From: Obelidium mucronatum
Taxonomy: Eukaryota; Chytridiomycota; Chytridiomycetes; Chytridiales; Chytriomycetaceae
Direction: 5' to 3'
DNA length: 64,000 bases
Assembly (NCBI GenBank): GCA_025765595.1
Contig: JAIVFH010000064.1
Location: 1 to 64,000, forward strand
The notes beneath the pieces were generated by a model. That model saw nothing but the letters and a program-made list of their open reading frames with translations, made no database searches and was not told the origin of the DNA. Positions 23,216-33,609 of the stretch are shown here, one piece after another. Position 1 is the first letter of the stretch; the number at the start of each line of letters is the position of its first letter. Both the position numbers and the translations under genes were made by a program.

Positions 23216-25402
23216 CTAGTCAAAAGTAATTTTCTTGCCTGCCGGTTGGGCGCTAAAGCCTCCTCGTCCGCCTCGTGGGGCACCGAATCCTCCACGACCT
23301 CCTCCCCGACCACCACGGTCACCACCAAATCCACCACGGCCACCACGGCCACCTCCACGACCTCCACGGTCGCCTCCAAATCCGCCACGTCCACCACGGC
23401 CTCCACCGAAACCTCCTCGTCCTCCAGCACCACCGGCATTGTCACGTGGCGTGGAGTAGTCAAGGCGCAGTCCACGTCCTTCATATTCAAAACCATTGAG
23501 GGCTTCGAGAGCAGCCTTGGCTTCTTCTACTGTGGAGAAAGATACGTATCCGAATCTATGAGTTCAATCAAAGGTTAATTATTATTGACATTGATGAAAC
23601 TACTCTCACCCTTTCGGGGCACCAGTCTCTCGGTCTGTTGGGATACGAACTGACACAACGTTTCCGTATTCCCCGAAGACTTCTTTCAGACCATCGACGT
23701 GGGCGTTAAAGCTCATGTTTCCAACAAACAAAGTGTCGGCAGGGGCAGATGTGGGAGCAGACGCAGCGAAACCACCACCGTTGTTGTTATAGCTCTTCTT
23801 CTCGGCACGCTCCTTTTGAATAGAAAGGTCGACTCGGATGGCACGTCCATCAAGTTCAGATTCGTGAAGTTTGAGAGCGTTCTTGGCAGACTCAGAGTCG
23901 GCAAATTCTACGTAACCAAAACCCTTCTTTCGGCCAGTTTCTTGGTCGGTAATGATACGAACAGCCAAGACTTCACCACATTCAGCAAAGTGCTGAGCAA
24001 CAGTGTCTTCATCGGCGTTGAAGGAGAGGTTTCCAACGAAGACTAATCCCAGAGAAGAATTAGACGGAAAACGGGGAAAATGAAGGCAAGCATCACTAAC
24101 CGTTTCTTGTCTCGTTGCTGTCATCCGTCTTTTGCTTTTTGGCAACTGGTTCCTCGGCTTTCTCTTCCTCTTCCTCCTCTTCCTCATCATCATCTTCAGC
24201 AGCACGCTTCTTTGAGGCTGGCTTCTCTTCTTCCTCCTCTTCTTCGTCACTGCTGCTGTCTTCGTCGCTGGATTCTGCCTTCTTAGCAGCAACTTTCTTG
24301 GCTGGCTTCTCGTCTTCAGATTCTTCATCGCTGGAAGAATCTTCGTCGCTAGATTCCTCCTTCTTGGAGACAGCCTGATAAAAGCAGATATATATTAATA
24401 AAAATAGCGTCCTAAATGTTGAACTTTTTCGTGCAAACCTTAACTGGCGCCTTCTTGACTGGTTTTTCATCTTCACTTTCGTCGCTTGATTCATCTTCAT
24501 CACTGGATTCCTCTTCCTTGGCAACGGCCTATGTTACGATGCGTAAGTATCTGAACGTCTGTACGTACGGCTGCGAATCGTTACCTTGGCTGGAGTGGCT
24601 TTCTTGGCTGGCTTTTCATCTTCAGATTCGTCGCTTGAAGAATCGTCGTCACTGGATTCCTCTTTCTTGGCAACAACCTTTTTTTTGTTTTACATAAAAC
24701 GATCAGCAAACATGCAATTGTCTGCTTCAATTTTTGTTGAACCTTTGCTGGAGCTGCCTTTTTTGCTACTGGCTTTTCTTCTTCGCTTTCGTCACTGGAT
24801 GAATCGTCGTCGTCACTAGATTCCTCCTTCTTGGCAACTGGCTTCTGTGATGTTGCAATAATTTCCCTTTAGATTTGAGCTATCTAGCGGATAGAATATG
24901 GAAACACACCTTGGCAGGAGCAGCTTTCTTTGGAGGTTCATCGTCACTGGATTCATCTGAGCTGCTAAAGCATTACATGTCAGAATTGCCCAAAGACAAA
25001 ACTGTTATTGATCAACTTACTCAGAGTCAGACTCCACAGGTTTCTTAGCAACGATCTGTCAGAAATCAATTCAATTCGCACGTTCTACACCGTCGAGTTA
25101 TAGCTTATATTCAAACAGTTACCTTCTTTGGGGCTTCTTCCTCGGAGTCAGAGCTGTCAGAGTCAGAGCTTTCTTCCTTTACAGGCTGATAAAAACAGAA
25201 TATGGTGTCAGATGCATTAGGTCATTCAAGTTGAGTTGACCACGATGACCACGATTCGCATGTCTCCCAAACTCTCTTTACACACCTTCTTGGCAACAGG
25301 GGCAGCCTTCTTGACTTCCTTCTTGACTTCTTTTACTTCCTTGACCTCCTTGGTCTTCTTTGAGACTTTTCCGTCCTTGACTTTCTTGAGGTCTTTGGCC
25401 AT
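23216..25402 (-). CDS. Nucleolin/Nsr1-like protein, copy A
   Basis: Nucleolar RNA-binding protein of the nucleolin/Gar2/Nsr1 type, with a role in pre-rRNA processing. It starts at 25402 with a Lys-rich segment (exon 1, 25402-25286). A run of about eight small exons follows, each encoding one acidic module of the form [19 protein letters not shown] plus KPAKK, separated by introns of about 50-60 nt. Next come two RRMs: RRM1 in an exon entered by splicing at about 24043 (RNP2 [11 protein letters not shown]1 KGFGYVEF), and RRM2 (LFVGNMSF), which continues across the last intron (about 23607-23557). The C-terminus is an RGG box (GGRGGFGG units) ending AGKKITFD at the stop codon, complement of 23216-23218. 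The three nucleolin-like genes here share this plan, and copy C ends almost identically. Copy A has the longest acidic array. Confidence 0.85.
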
Positions 25403-25554
25403 TTTAGATTGTGATCCTTGATGAGAGAAAAAAAAAAGAAAGAAAATCCAAAACAACAAAAAGTGTTTCACAAACAGTAATTCGGTTAAACAGTTTTTTT
25501 AATTGTAATAAAGAAATTAGATGAACGCTGCGCTATTCTTTTAACATGACATGT

Positions 25555-27003
25555 TTAGTATCCTCCACGACCGCGACCACGACCTCCTCCACGGCCACCA
25601 CCACCACGACCACCCCCAAATCCTCCACGACCACCTCGGCCTCCGCGACCTCCACGGTCACCACCGAATCCTCCACGGCCTCCTCGGCCACCTCCACGGC
25701 CTCCACCAAAACCTCCACGTCCACCACGACCACCGCCGCCACCTTCAGTACGTGGTTGGGAAAAGTCAAGACGGATTGCCCTTCCTTCGTATTCATGTCC
25801 GTTCAAGGCTTCCAGAGCAGCCTTGGCTGATTCGATGTCGGCGAATTGAACGTAGGCAAATCTATTAATCAAGAGCGACAATTTAGATTAGGATTTAAAT
25901 AAAAAGAGCTCATCCCTTCCACTTACCCTTTGGGGTTTCCAGATTCACGGTCAGTTGGAATACGAACTGAAGTAACTTCACCGTGCTCAGCAAAGATACC
26001 CTTGAGTCCATCTTCAGAAGCATCGAAGCTCAAGTTTCCAACAAACAGAGTGTCAGCAGGGGCAGATTTCTGTTCTGGTTTCCTTTCTGGCTTTGGTTGG
26101 GAGAGGTCAACGCGAATGGCACGGCCATCAATTTCAGAGTCGGCAAGCTCAAGAGCCTTCTTGGCAGCTTCGGAATCAGCGAATTCAACGTATCCGAAAC
26201 CCTTCTTTCTGCCGTCTGGCCCGTTGATGATACGGACGCTGACGACTTCTCCGCAGACGGAAAAGTGTTCAGAGATGGTGTCTTCATCGGCGTTGAAGGA
26301 GAGGTTTCCAACGAAAACTACAAGTACCAAGGGGGAAAAAAGATTGGTTTAGAACGATGGAATAACAAATAATTTCAAGAGTGACTACCCACCAGTTTTT
26401 GGTTCATCATTGGAGGAAACAGCTTGTTGCTTCTTTGGTGGGGAAGCATCATCGTCTTCAGCAGCGGCACGCTTCTTGGAGACTGGCTTCTTTTCCTCCT
26501 TGAAACAATAAAACAGGGAAGAAATGGCAATGAGTTTTTCCTGGTTCAAACGAGTCTGTTTTTCAAACAAGGCCCAAACCTCTTCTTCCTCATCTTCATC
26601 GTCGGATTCTTCCTCATCGTCATCCTCACTGAAAACGACAGAAATATCATGTCAGAAATGGGTAGACATGATCGCAAATGTCAAGGTGTTGTCTTCCAGA
26701 AAAAGTCGAAACACTCAACTCTTCTTCATCAGCGGCTTCTTCTTCTTCTTCATCGTCCTCTTCTTCATCTTCGGACTCTTCCTTGGCGATCTTAAAAGGA
26801 AATTCAAAAAAAAGAAGGAAGGAAGGATTTATTATTTAGTTGATTGTTGGAAAACAGGCAAGCTGAGTGCTCGAAGGTTTTTTAAAGTGTTGGTAGTTCA
26901 TAGTAACCTTCTTCGCGACTACAGCTGCCTTCTTGTCCTTTGCGGCTGGCACAGCTTTCGCTGCCGCCTTGGACTTTCCGTTCTTGGCCACTTCTTTTCC
27001 CAT
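25555..27003 (-). CDS. Nucleolin/Nsr1-like protein, copy B
   Basis: Same architecture as its neighbours. The start at 27003 opens a Lys/Ala-rich N-terminus (exon 27003 to about 26908). A few acidic exons follow (EEDEEEDDEEEEEADEEE type), then KKRAAAEDDDASPPKKQQ. RRM1 and most of RRM2 lie in the exon about 26320-25927 ([22 protein letters not shown], then LFVGNLSFDASEDG). The last exon, 25863-25555, finishes RRM2 and carries a long RGG tail ending GRGRGRGGY. The acidic region is much shorter than in copy A. The upstream boundary is abrupt: the left end of the CMC transposon lies only 59 nt before the start codon, so the original promoter has been displaced or replaced. Confidence 0.85.
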
Positions 27004-27061
27004 CTTGTTTTTTTCGGTGTTGAAAAAAAAAAAAAGAAAGTCGAAAAAAAAAAGAAACCAC

Positions 27062-27110
27062 CACAGCAAATCTGCTCCGGAGAAATACCGGAGAACTCTG
27101 AAGAAAATCC
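27062..27110 (+). repeat. Left terminal inverted repeat of the CMC element
   Basis: Begins CACAGCAAATCTGCTCC, followed by GGAGAAATACCGGAGAACTC and CTGAAGAAAA. The outer 17 nt match the right end perfectly in inverse orientation. Confidence 0.8.
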
Positions 27111-27364
27111 CAATTTTTCCCGAAGAATAACCTAAGAAATACCTCGTCGATTCTAGGGAAATTATGTGGAATTCTTCTTAAATTCTGTGCTATCTCGTAA
27201 TTTCTTGGGGATTTCTCCGGATTGCCTGGAAATCTTTGGAGGAATTATGGAGAAAATATCGAGAAACTACCGAGTACATCCGTTAGACTTAATGTTTTAT
27301 TTATCACACAGGCAACTCCAAATAAATGATAAGAATAATTTTACACTCCAGGCGCCTACTCGCA

Positions 27365-29803
27365 CTACTCAAGATCAACAATACTCCTGCACCCACTTTC
27401 ACTGGAATGTATCGTATCCGACTCTACTTTGTCGTCACTAGCATCATCAATATCCAGCGTCTGTCTTACTTGGACAAGACCAATAGTTTTGCGCTTGCCT
27501 GCAACAATTTCTTTGGCAGCCTGAGATCGGCGGGTTTTTCTTGTCGTTGTCGAAGCCACATTGGAAGGCTCGGGTAAGTCTCTAGCAACCTGTTTGCGAG
27601 AGGCAGCGGCTTTCGTCACCTTCGCACGTTTTGGTTCTGTGACAGCATCTGCCACCGGAGCCTTGCCTTTCCGCTTAACAGGCAACACCACTGGGACACT
27701 TGCAACTGGTACATTGAAATCGTTAAAGAACTTCACGTGGTCGGCTCCAATTGGTTTAAAGGGCCAAGCAGCCCAAAACTCCACCACTGCGGACCTGTTT
27801 TACGAGACTTAGTGCGAAACTTTCGATTAGATAAAACAACCTTTGAAACTGAACTCGAATCAGAGCATTCATGACAAGTCTCAGGGCCTTTAACTCTTCA
27901 ACCGGAACAGAATAATTCACAAATGTGTCCTCACAGTCATCATCAGTGACTGGAAAATGGACAGAATCCCATTCTTGATTCATCCAAACGTATTGCAGCA
28001 CGTGGTATGCGGATTGCAAAGCTGATGCACTCTCTGACGATTGAAACGAATATGGAATAATTTTGAGGCGCTTCATGAGTTTGGAAAGCCAATCATTGGC
28101 AGACTGGTTGCTTCCGGAATTTAAGCCCGAGCATTCCGAAACCAGAAACCGAAGAATCTGAACACCCAGGTCGACATAGTTTTCAGAAAGTGCCAGAGTT
28201 GCGAAGACATCCTTCAAATCATTCGAAACAGCTCCATGAGAGAAGTCGTCAGAGGAAACGAGCTGCTCAAGCCTGTTGCGCTTCTCGTTGAAACAAAACG
28301 GAGCAAGCAAGGACAACAAATTTGGGTAGAATTTGTTGTTTAATTCTTCGACATGTGTCTTGAACCCAAGGCGGCTGAGTCTGAGAGTGAAATGCATGCA
28401 GCACGGCTTGAAGGAGATGAGATGCTCCATATCAGTGAAAAACGACTATTGCATTTGGCTTCAGAATCAGAAAGGGCATTGGAAAAACACTGACCGTTCC
28501 AGAAACGACAGCCTTTTCAACTGCAGACAAGATAGCAAAGATTTCAGACGACTTAAATGAGTCGTTTTTGAGCTGTTGTATAAATTGGCTGACTGCTCCT
28601 GCAACCAACGGGGGTTCAAAAGGGTAGTTTGCTGTTTTCCACTTAAAGCTTTTGGGCTTGTCAGCCGAATGCGTTGATGGAGCAGCACTAGTAGCGGGCA
28701 TTGGATTCGTTTCCAGGGCAGCAATAGCCGTTGGACCAGTTGAAGGTGTCGCTGCTGCTGTAAAATTTGTTGAAGCTGTGGTGGCAGTCGGCGTTGAAGA
28801 ATGGAATGGAGTAGTTGCAGTTGGCGTTGAAACCGTTGTTGCAAGGATGGCAACCGTTGGATTGCTTGAAGTAGTTTCAATCACAGGAGTCTTTGTTTTG
28901 ACAGCCTGTGATTTCTGTTTGGAAGCATTTCGTCTCTCGGTAATCACTGGGGAAAATGAGTTAAGAGAAGCGGATTGTAATTCAACATGAAATCACACAC
29001 CTTTACGCACGGGAGCAACAACAGGCTTCACTTTACCGGTCCACGTCACCAATGTTGCCCACATCATTGAATCAAACGGTGTGGATGCAGGAAACATCGG
29101 ATCCATTGATGCCATGGTTGTGAGCTCAAACAAATATTGTACCACTTCGCTGTTTTCATCGAGTGCCTTGATTTGCGCCGCCAAGAGTGATGCTGCAATT
29201 GCTGTATTGGTCACCAACGAGCCTTCTGGATTCTTGTCATGATGGTTATTGAGGAGATCGATTGCAGCCTCGAAGTCGATTTCAGAAATCGTTTGCAGAA
29301 ACAGTCCCCTTCCGTTGTTAAGTGTTGATGACATTGGAGCATTAGCTTGTTTTACACTGCGGTGAGTAGGTTCATTTTGAGAGTTCCAGGTTGACAGTAA
29401 AGCAGAGAGAGCAGTGCTCAAGACATTGCGTTTGTTGATTTGTGTTGAAGGGGGGTTAACAGATGCCGTTACAGCAGCTGTAGGTTTAGGAGCAGATCGG
29501 TTGTTGCCTCGTAAATTTGCGGAAATTGGGACAAGAACATCTGAAACACTACATAGACTGCTTAAGAAAAGGTCGGGGATCTAATAAACAAAAAGAATAC
29601 CTCTTTCCTGCCATAAATGCCTTGTTGAAAATCCTCTGTTGATTGTCGTTCTCCAGGCGCTTGGTCAAAAATTCTGTCAATCTGGCATTCTCATGTTTTA
29701 ATGCCGTGTTTTCTTCACGCAGCCGCTCAATTTCAAGTTGATTGTATGCTGGCTCCTCTTGAAACGGGTTGGGGCTGCTGGAGGCGGCTTGATCAAAAAA
29801 CAT
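27365..29803 (-). CDS. Companion protein of the CMC element
   Basis: Divergent from the transposase, whose start codon is 44 nt away. The proposed start (29803, MFFDQAASSS) precedes a leucine-zipper-like coiled coil (LEIERLREENTALKHENARL). Further exons follow at about 29535-29005 (Ser/Ala/Thr-rich, then an ordered block with FLQTISEIDFEAAIDLLNN), about 28967-28490 (Thr/Ala/Pro-rich, then FIQQLKNDSFKSSEIFAILS), about 28430-27835 (LKIIPYSFQSSESASALQSA) and about 27800-27365 (a basic tail with KRKGKAP and KRAKVTKAAASRK). Several joins are in phase, but the exon 1-2 join is not resolved. CACTA-type elements commonly carry a second, DNA-binding gene (TnpA-like), and position and basic tail suit that role. 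No sequence family was recognised. Confidence 0.5.
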
Positions 29804-29846
29804 GTGTTTTTTGCCTGCTTTTTTCGAGGGAAAAACGTGATCACAA

Positions 29847-32800
29847 ATGAACTGTCCTTTCTCCACTAGTTGTGCTCCTTCAAATAGAATCAGCAACTTC
29901 ATCAGACATATAAGTAGCGCAAAACACAGTCACGATACTGTCCATGGTTGGGTTTGTCCCAATGGCGTCTGCAGCTTCCATTCTGAGAACCAACTCAGCC
30001 CAAAAGACATCATTGCACATCTACAAACTCATCAAAAGTCGCGAAAACGCTCCAGCCAGGGTTTTTTAATCTCTCCTACTCTCCCGAAATTGCAACGAAT
30101 TCAGGACAATCTCGTTACCTCCAGAGCCAGCCAAGTATTTCAAGCCTCAAGAACCGTAGGGCATTTAAATGAGGGCTTGGCAGAGTACCCTGGCAGCTTC
30201 AAGGAGTGTGAAAGTGTACCTAGCAGCTTTCAAGAAGCTCGAAAAGACTGTGTAAATAGCCAAGGATTGCAGGGAATCCGAACTGGAGGTGGACACAAGG
30301 ATGGAGGTAGCGACAACGGCAGTAACAGTTGTGGCGGCAATGGTAGCAACATCGGGGGCTGCAGTAATGACAGCAACAATGGGTGCTGTGACGATGGGGG
30401 TAGCAACCATTGCAGCAACGGTGGGAGTAGCGTTGATGGCAGCAATGGTGGGGCTAGCGACCATTGCAGCAACGGTGGGAGTAGCGCCAATGGTAGCAAT
30501 GGTGGGGGTAGCGACCATGGGGGTAGCGACCATTGCAGCAACGGTGGGAGTAGCGTCAATGGTAGCAATGGTGGGGGTAGCGACCATGGGGGTAGCGACC
30601 ATTGCAGAAACGGTGGGAGTAGCGTCAATGGTAGCAATGGTGGGGGTAGCGACCATGGGGGTAGCGACCATTGTAGCAACGGTGGGAGTAGCGTCAATGG
30701 TAGCAATGGTGGGGGTAGCGACCATAGCAGCAACGGTGGGAGTAGCGTCAATGGCAGCATTGGTGGGGCTAACGCCCATGGCAGCAGCGGCGGGGCTGGC
30801 GACCATGGCAGCAATGGTGGGGCTAACGCCCATGGCAGCAGCGGTGGGGGCAGTGACGGTGTGGAATCTGATGCTGACTTAGATTCCACTGACTCTGAAA
30901 GCATCCATGACGCTTACAGTGACAATGACAATACGTTACGTGAAGAAAGCGATGTGGATTCATTGGAGGAGGAAGATTCCAACACAGATACACCAAGAAT
31001 GGAGGAGAAAGGTATATATGCGTTTATTGATGGCGTCAAGAACTTATGTTACATCCCTTATATTAGAATGGAGTAGTTTCAAAGCTATTCTGGAACAAAT
31101 CGAGAGTGATGCTAAATTAAAGTTTGAGCTTGAATTGTACCTGTTTTGCATGAAGTTCAAGACTACCCATGCTGCATATAATGCCCTTGTGAATCTTCAA
31201 ATTCCCGCAACTATCCCCGACTATAATAGACCTATAACCATGAATCAGAATGCAGCAGCTCCAGCTCGTTTTCCAACGTTGGAGCGCCACATTCACAAAC
31301 TCCTTCATTCCTTCTTGCCAATCCGAACTATCAACCTCCCTGTCTTGGGATCGATCCACAAAACGCCATATCTAAATATCTCGTCAGTGTGCTTTCTTTG
31401 GCTCATGTCCCCATTGATTCTAGCATCCATCAAACACTCAGTCGAGAAGTACATTATCCCCCATCTTGACTTGGAAAACACTGAAGCCACACTGGCAACC
31501 CGAATCGAAACGCTGAAATCATTCCCTACAAAATATGGATTAAATCGAATTGAGCATTCAGTTGAGTTTCTGGCAATTCTGCAACGAACTGTGCCACTTT
31601 GGAAGCCAGCATTCAAAGCAAACTCCCTTAAATTGGCAGAAGAAAAACGCACTGTTATTTTCTTGCATTTAAGACTTTACAACGACGACTTCAGCTGGAA
31701 AGACAAGACAAAGGCCACCAAGGGTCAAACAATCATTGCCATAACTGCCGCTGAGATAAGCCGGGCTATTCGCGGTTCTCCATCTGCATTGGGAGTGATT
31801 CCTGTGATGCTGACTTCAGCGCAAGGTGTGAAAGAAAACGGAATGGGTCCAATCTTCAATTGTTATACTGCCGAGTTGGAAGAGTTCAGCAAAGGGGTAC
31901 ATTTTACAATCAATGGCGCCAAATATCTTGTATTTGGTTTTATGTGGGACTTTCCTGGTGATTCTCCTGCTCGTGCACGAATGTATGGGTTTTCAATTTC
32001 GGTTGTTCATAGTTTTCCTTGCCTGTCATGCTTGACACCGTTGAAGGAGTTTGCAGAAGCAGCAAGAGATGCAACCAACCTGGGAGAACCACGAACAGCA
32101 GCATACCACCAAACTCTACTGGCTGCAAATGGAACCGGTGCCCTTTCAGGATCCACGAAAACAGTAGCAAACACTTTGGGGATTGTCTCAGTTCCGGAAA
32201 CAATCACTTGGCCTGGCCAAAACATACCAGAGTCAGAAAAGCTTGATTTGATGCACTCAGATCCCCTTGGAAGCCTTCAGAAAGATTTCCAGCGAGTTGC
32301 AAAACTCATCAAGTCCACCACTCTCTATTCTGACTTGAGTCGTGAATTTGCGCGGTACTGCAAGCGAAACAGAATTGCAGCAGAGTATGAATTCAAGGAT
32401 GCGGCGACTCTGAAGGGCCTCAAGGCTTACGGCTTGAAAGAGTTTTTCCTTGTTTCTTGCCAATTGCTTCTCTTCCTGAAAGTCATTGATCAAACCAATG
32501 CAACACTATCTCGAGAATTTCACTATTATTGTATACGAATTCGGATTTTCAACCTTATGTGTCTCCACACACTCTCAGTTTGCCAATTCGATGAACTTGG
32601 CAAGTTGATAGAAACAATTCTCAAGTTTTACGGTTCTGATCACCCTGATTCTATTACATTCAATGTGCATTTATTGCATCACGTCATTCCTTCTATCATC
32701 AACTACGGTATTCCACGTGAGCATTGGTGCTTTGTATATGAGCACTTAATCAAGTTCTTGAAGTCTTATTATGCCAACACAAACAATCGTGGGGTATCGT

Positions 32801-33378
32801 TTGGAGTTTTTCGACGCCACGTGGCTGTTATGTTTATTGAGCTCATGAAACAAGTCCAAGGGAGTCCCCATTCTTGTCCAGAGCAGTTAAGTGCGGGAGT
32901 GAACTGGGCTCAATAGAATTGAAATAACATTTAGTGCAATAGATACGTGAAACCTGTTTCAGACAAGGCAGTGGATACTCAAGGACACCGTTTGATTGAT
33001 GTTGAAACATTGCAGGTGTTCAAGAATACAATGTATACTTTCAGTTCTGGTACCGCCACTTTAAACTGGCAGACGCTGAAATTCGACGATTGCATGCTTG
33101 TTCAAGTTAATGGAGAGCGAGAATTCGGAGTGTTTTTTGCCTTGACAAGTCTTGCATGTGGTGAAGAATGCAATATCTTGGTGTACCGCCGCCCCCTACA
33201 AGAATTGGAACAGACTATGAAGCAGGATGGTTGCTTGCAATGGCTGACGTACTCATTGCAACTGAGTGAGACGTTGTTTTATTGTGATGCACATGAAAGC
33301 TTTGTCAAACGGCTGAAAGTCTTGAAGGAAGACTCTTTTATGCTAGTAATTGATGAAGCTTCTGAGCTTTATGATTAA
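29847..33378 (+). CDS. CMC-type transposase with N-terminal C2H2 fingers
   Basis: DDE-type transposase of the CMC element. Exon 1 (29847 to about 31011) begins with two C2H2-like zinc fingers (CPFSTSC...H and WVCPNGVCSFHSE...H), then a Gly/Ser/Asn linker of 69-nt tandem repeats and an acidic stretch. It splices in phase over intron 31012-31065 into exon 2. There SAQGVKENGMGP and FGFMWDFPGDSPARARMYGF resemble the Tnp2/Transposase_21 core; the Asp of GDSPAR is a likely catalytic residue. CLSCLTPLKEF, and HLLHHVIPSIINYGIPREHW with a following TNNRGVSFGVFRRH, match the DUF4218-like region of CMC transposases. A short intron near 32890-32940 joins a C-terminal exon ending at 33378. No interrupting stop codon was found, so the element may be active. 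Confidence 0.72.
30380..30860 (+). repeat. 69-nt tandem repeats in the transposase linker
   Basis: Units containing CATTGCAGCAACGGTGGGAG begin at about 30531, 30600 and 30669 (period 69 nt), with shorter relatives on both sides. In the coding frame they give GGSSVNGSNGGGSDHG-like linkers. The repeat lacks stop codons in several frames on both strands, so long antisense frames here are artefacts of composition. Confidence 0.9.
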
Positions 33379-33497
33379 TAAATTGGTATAAAAGTATACA
33401 ACACTTCATTCAACACTGTAACTATGTGCCACCATGGTGAAGATCCAGTTTGGGGAAATACTTGGGCATTCCAGAGATTTTCTCGGGATTTCTCTGG

Positions 33498-33543
33498 TTT
33501 CCCCGTTTTTTCTTCAGAATTTCTCGGGAGCAGATTTGCTGTG
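33498..33543 (-). repeat. Right terminal inverted repeat of the CMC element
   Basis: Ends GGAGCAGATTTGCTGTG, the exact inverse of the left terminus. Just inside lie TTTTTTCTTCAGAATTTCTC and a TTTCTCGGGATTTCTC word, which correspond to left-end words in inverted order. Confidence 0.8.
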
Positions 33544-33609
33544 ACATCACACAGAATTTTATTATTACTGTGCAAAACGCAAAATTAAAAAAAGCAAAAC
33601 GCCTCCTTC

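Larger units (their letters stand above)
27062..33543. mobile_element. CMC (CACTA/EnSpm-type) DNA transposon, about 6.5 kb
   Basis: The ends are inverted copies of CACAGCAAATCTGCTCC (27062-27078 and the reverse complement at 33527-33543). Similarity extends inward through GAGAAAT and CTGAAGAAAA, with a roughly 10-nt insertion in the left arm. Subterminal regions are rich in further TTTCTCCGGA/TTTCTCGGGA words, as is usual for CACTA elements. Inside are a plus-strand transposase of Tnp2/DUF4218 style (29847-33378) and a divergent companion gene (27365-29803). Flanking dinucleotides are AC on both sides; no clear 3-bp target duplication is visible. It lies between nucleolin-like copies B and C, 59 nt upstream of B's start and 67 nt downstream of C's stop. 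Reading frames look mostly intact, so the insertion is probably recent. Confidence 0.8.

Noticed and set aside
23182..23578. Thr/Ser/Pro or Val/Glu-rich frames over the RGG tail of nucleolin copy A
   Set aside because: Out-of-frame readings of GGN-repeat codons; the true frame ends AGKKITFD after a recognisable RRM.
30165..30904. Long antisense open frames of Ala/Thr/Val or Leu/Pro composition
   Set aside because: They coincide with the 69-nt repeats of the transposase linker, which lack stops in several frames. No splice context or start fits.
33544..33546. Three-base target-site duplication for the CMC element
   Set aside because: Flanks are CAC on the left and ACA on the right; only a 2-nt AC match exists, which may be chance.
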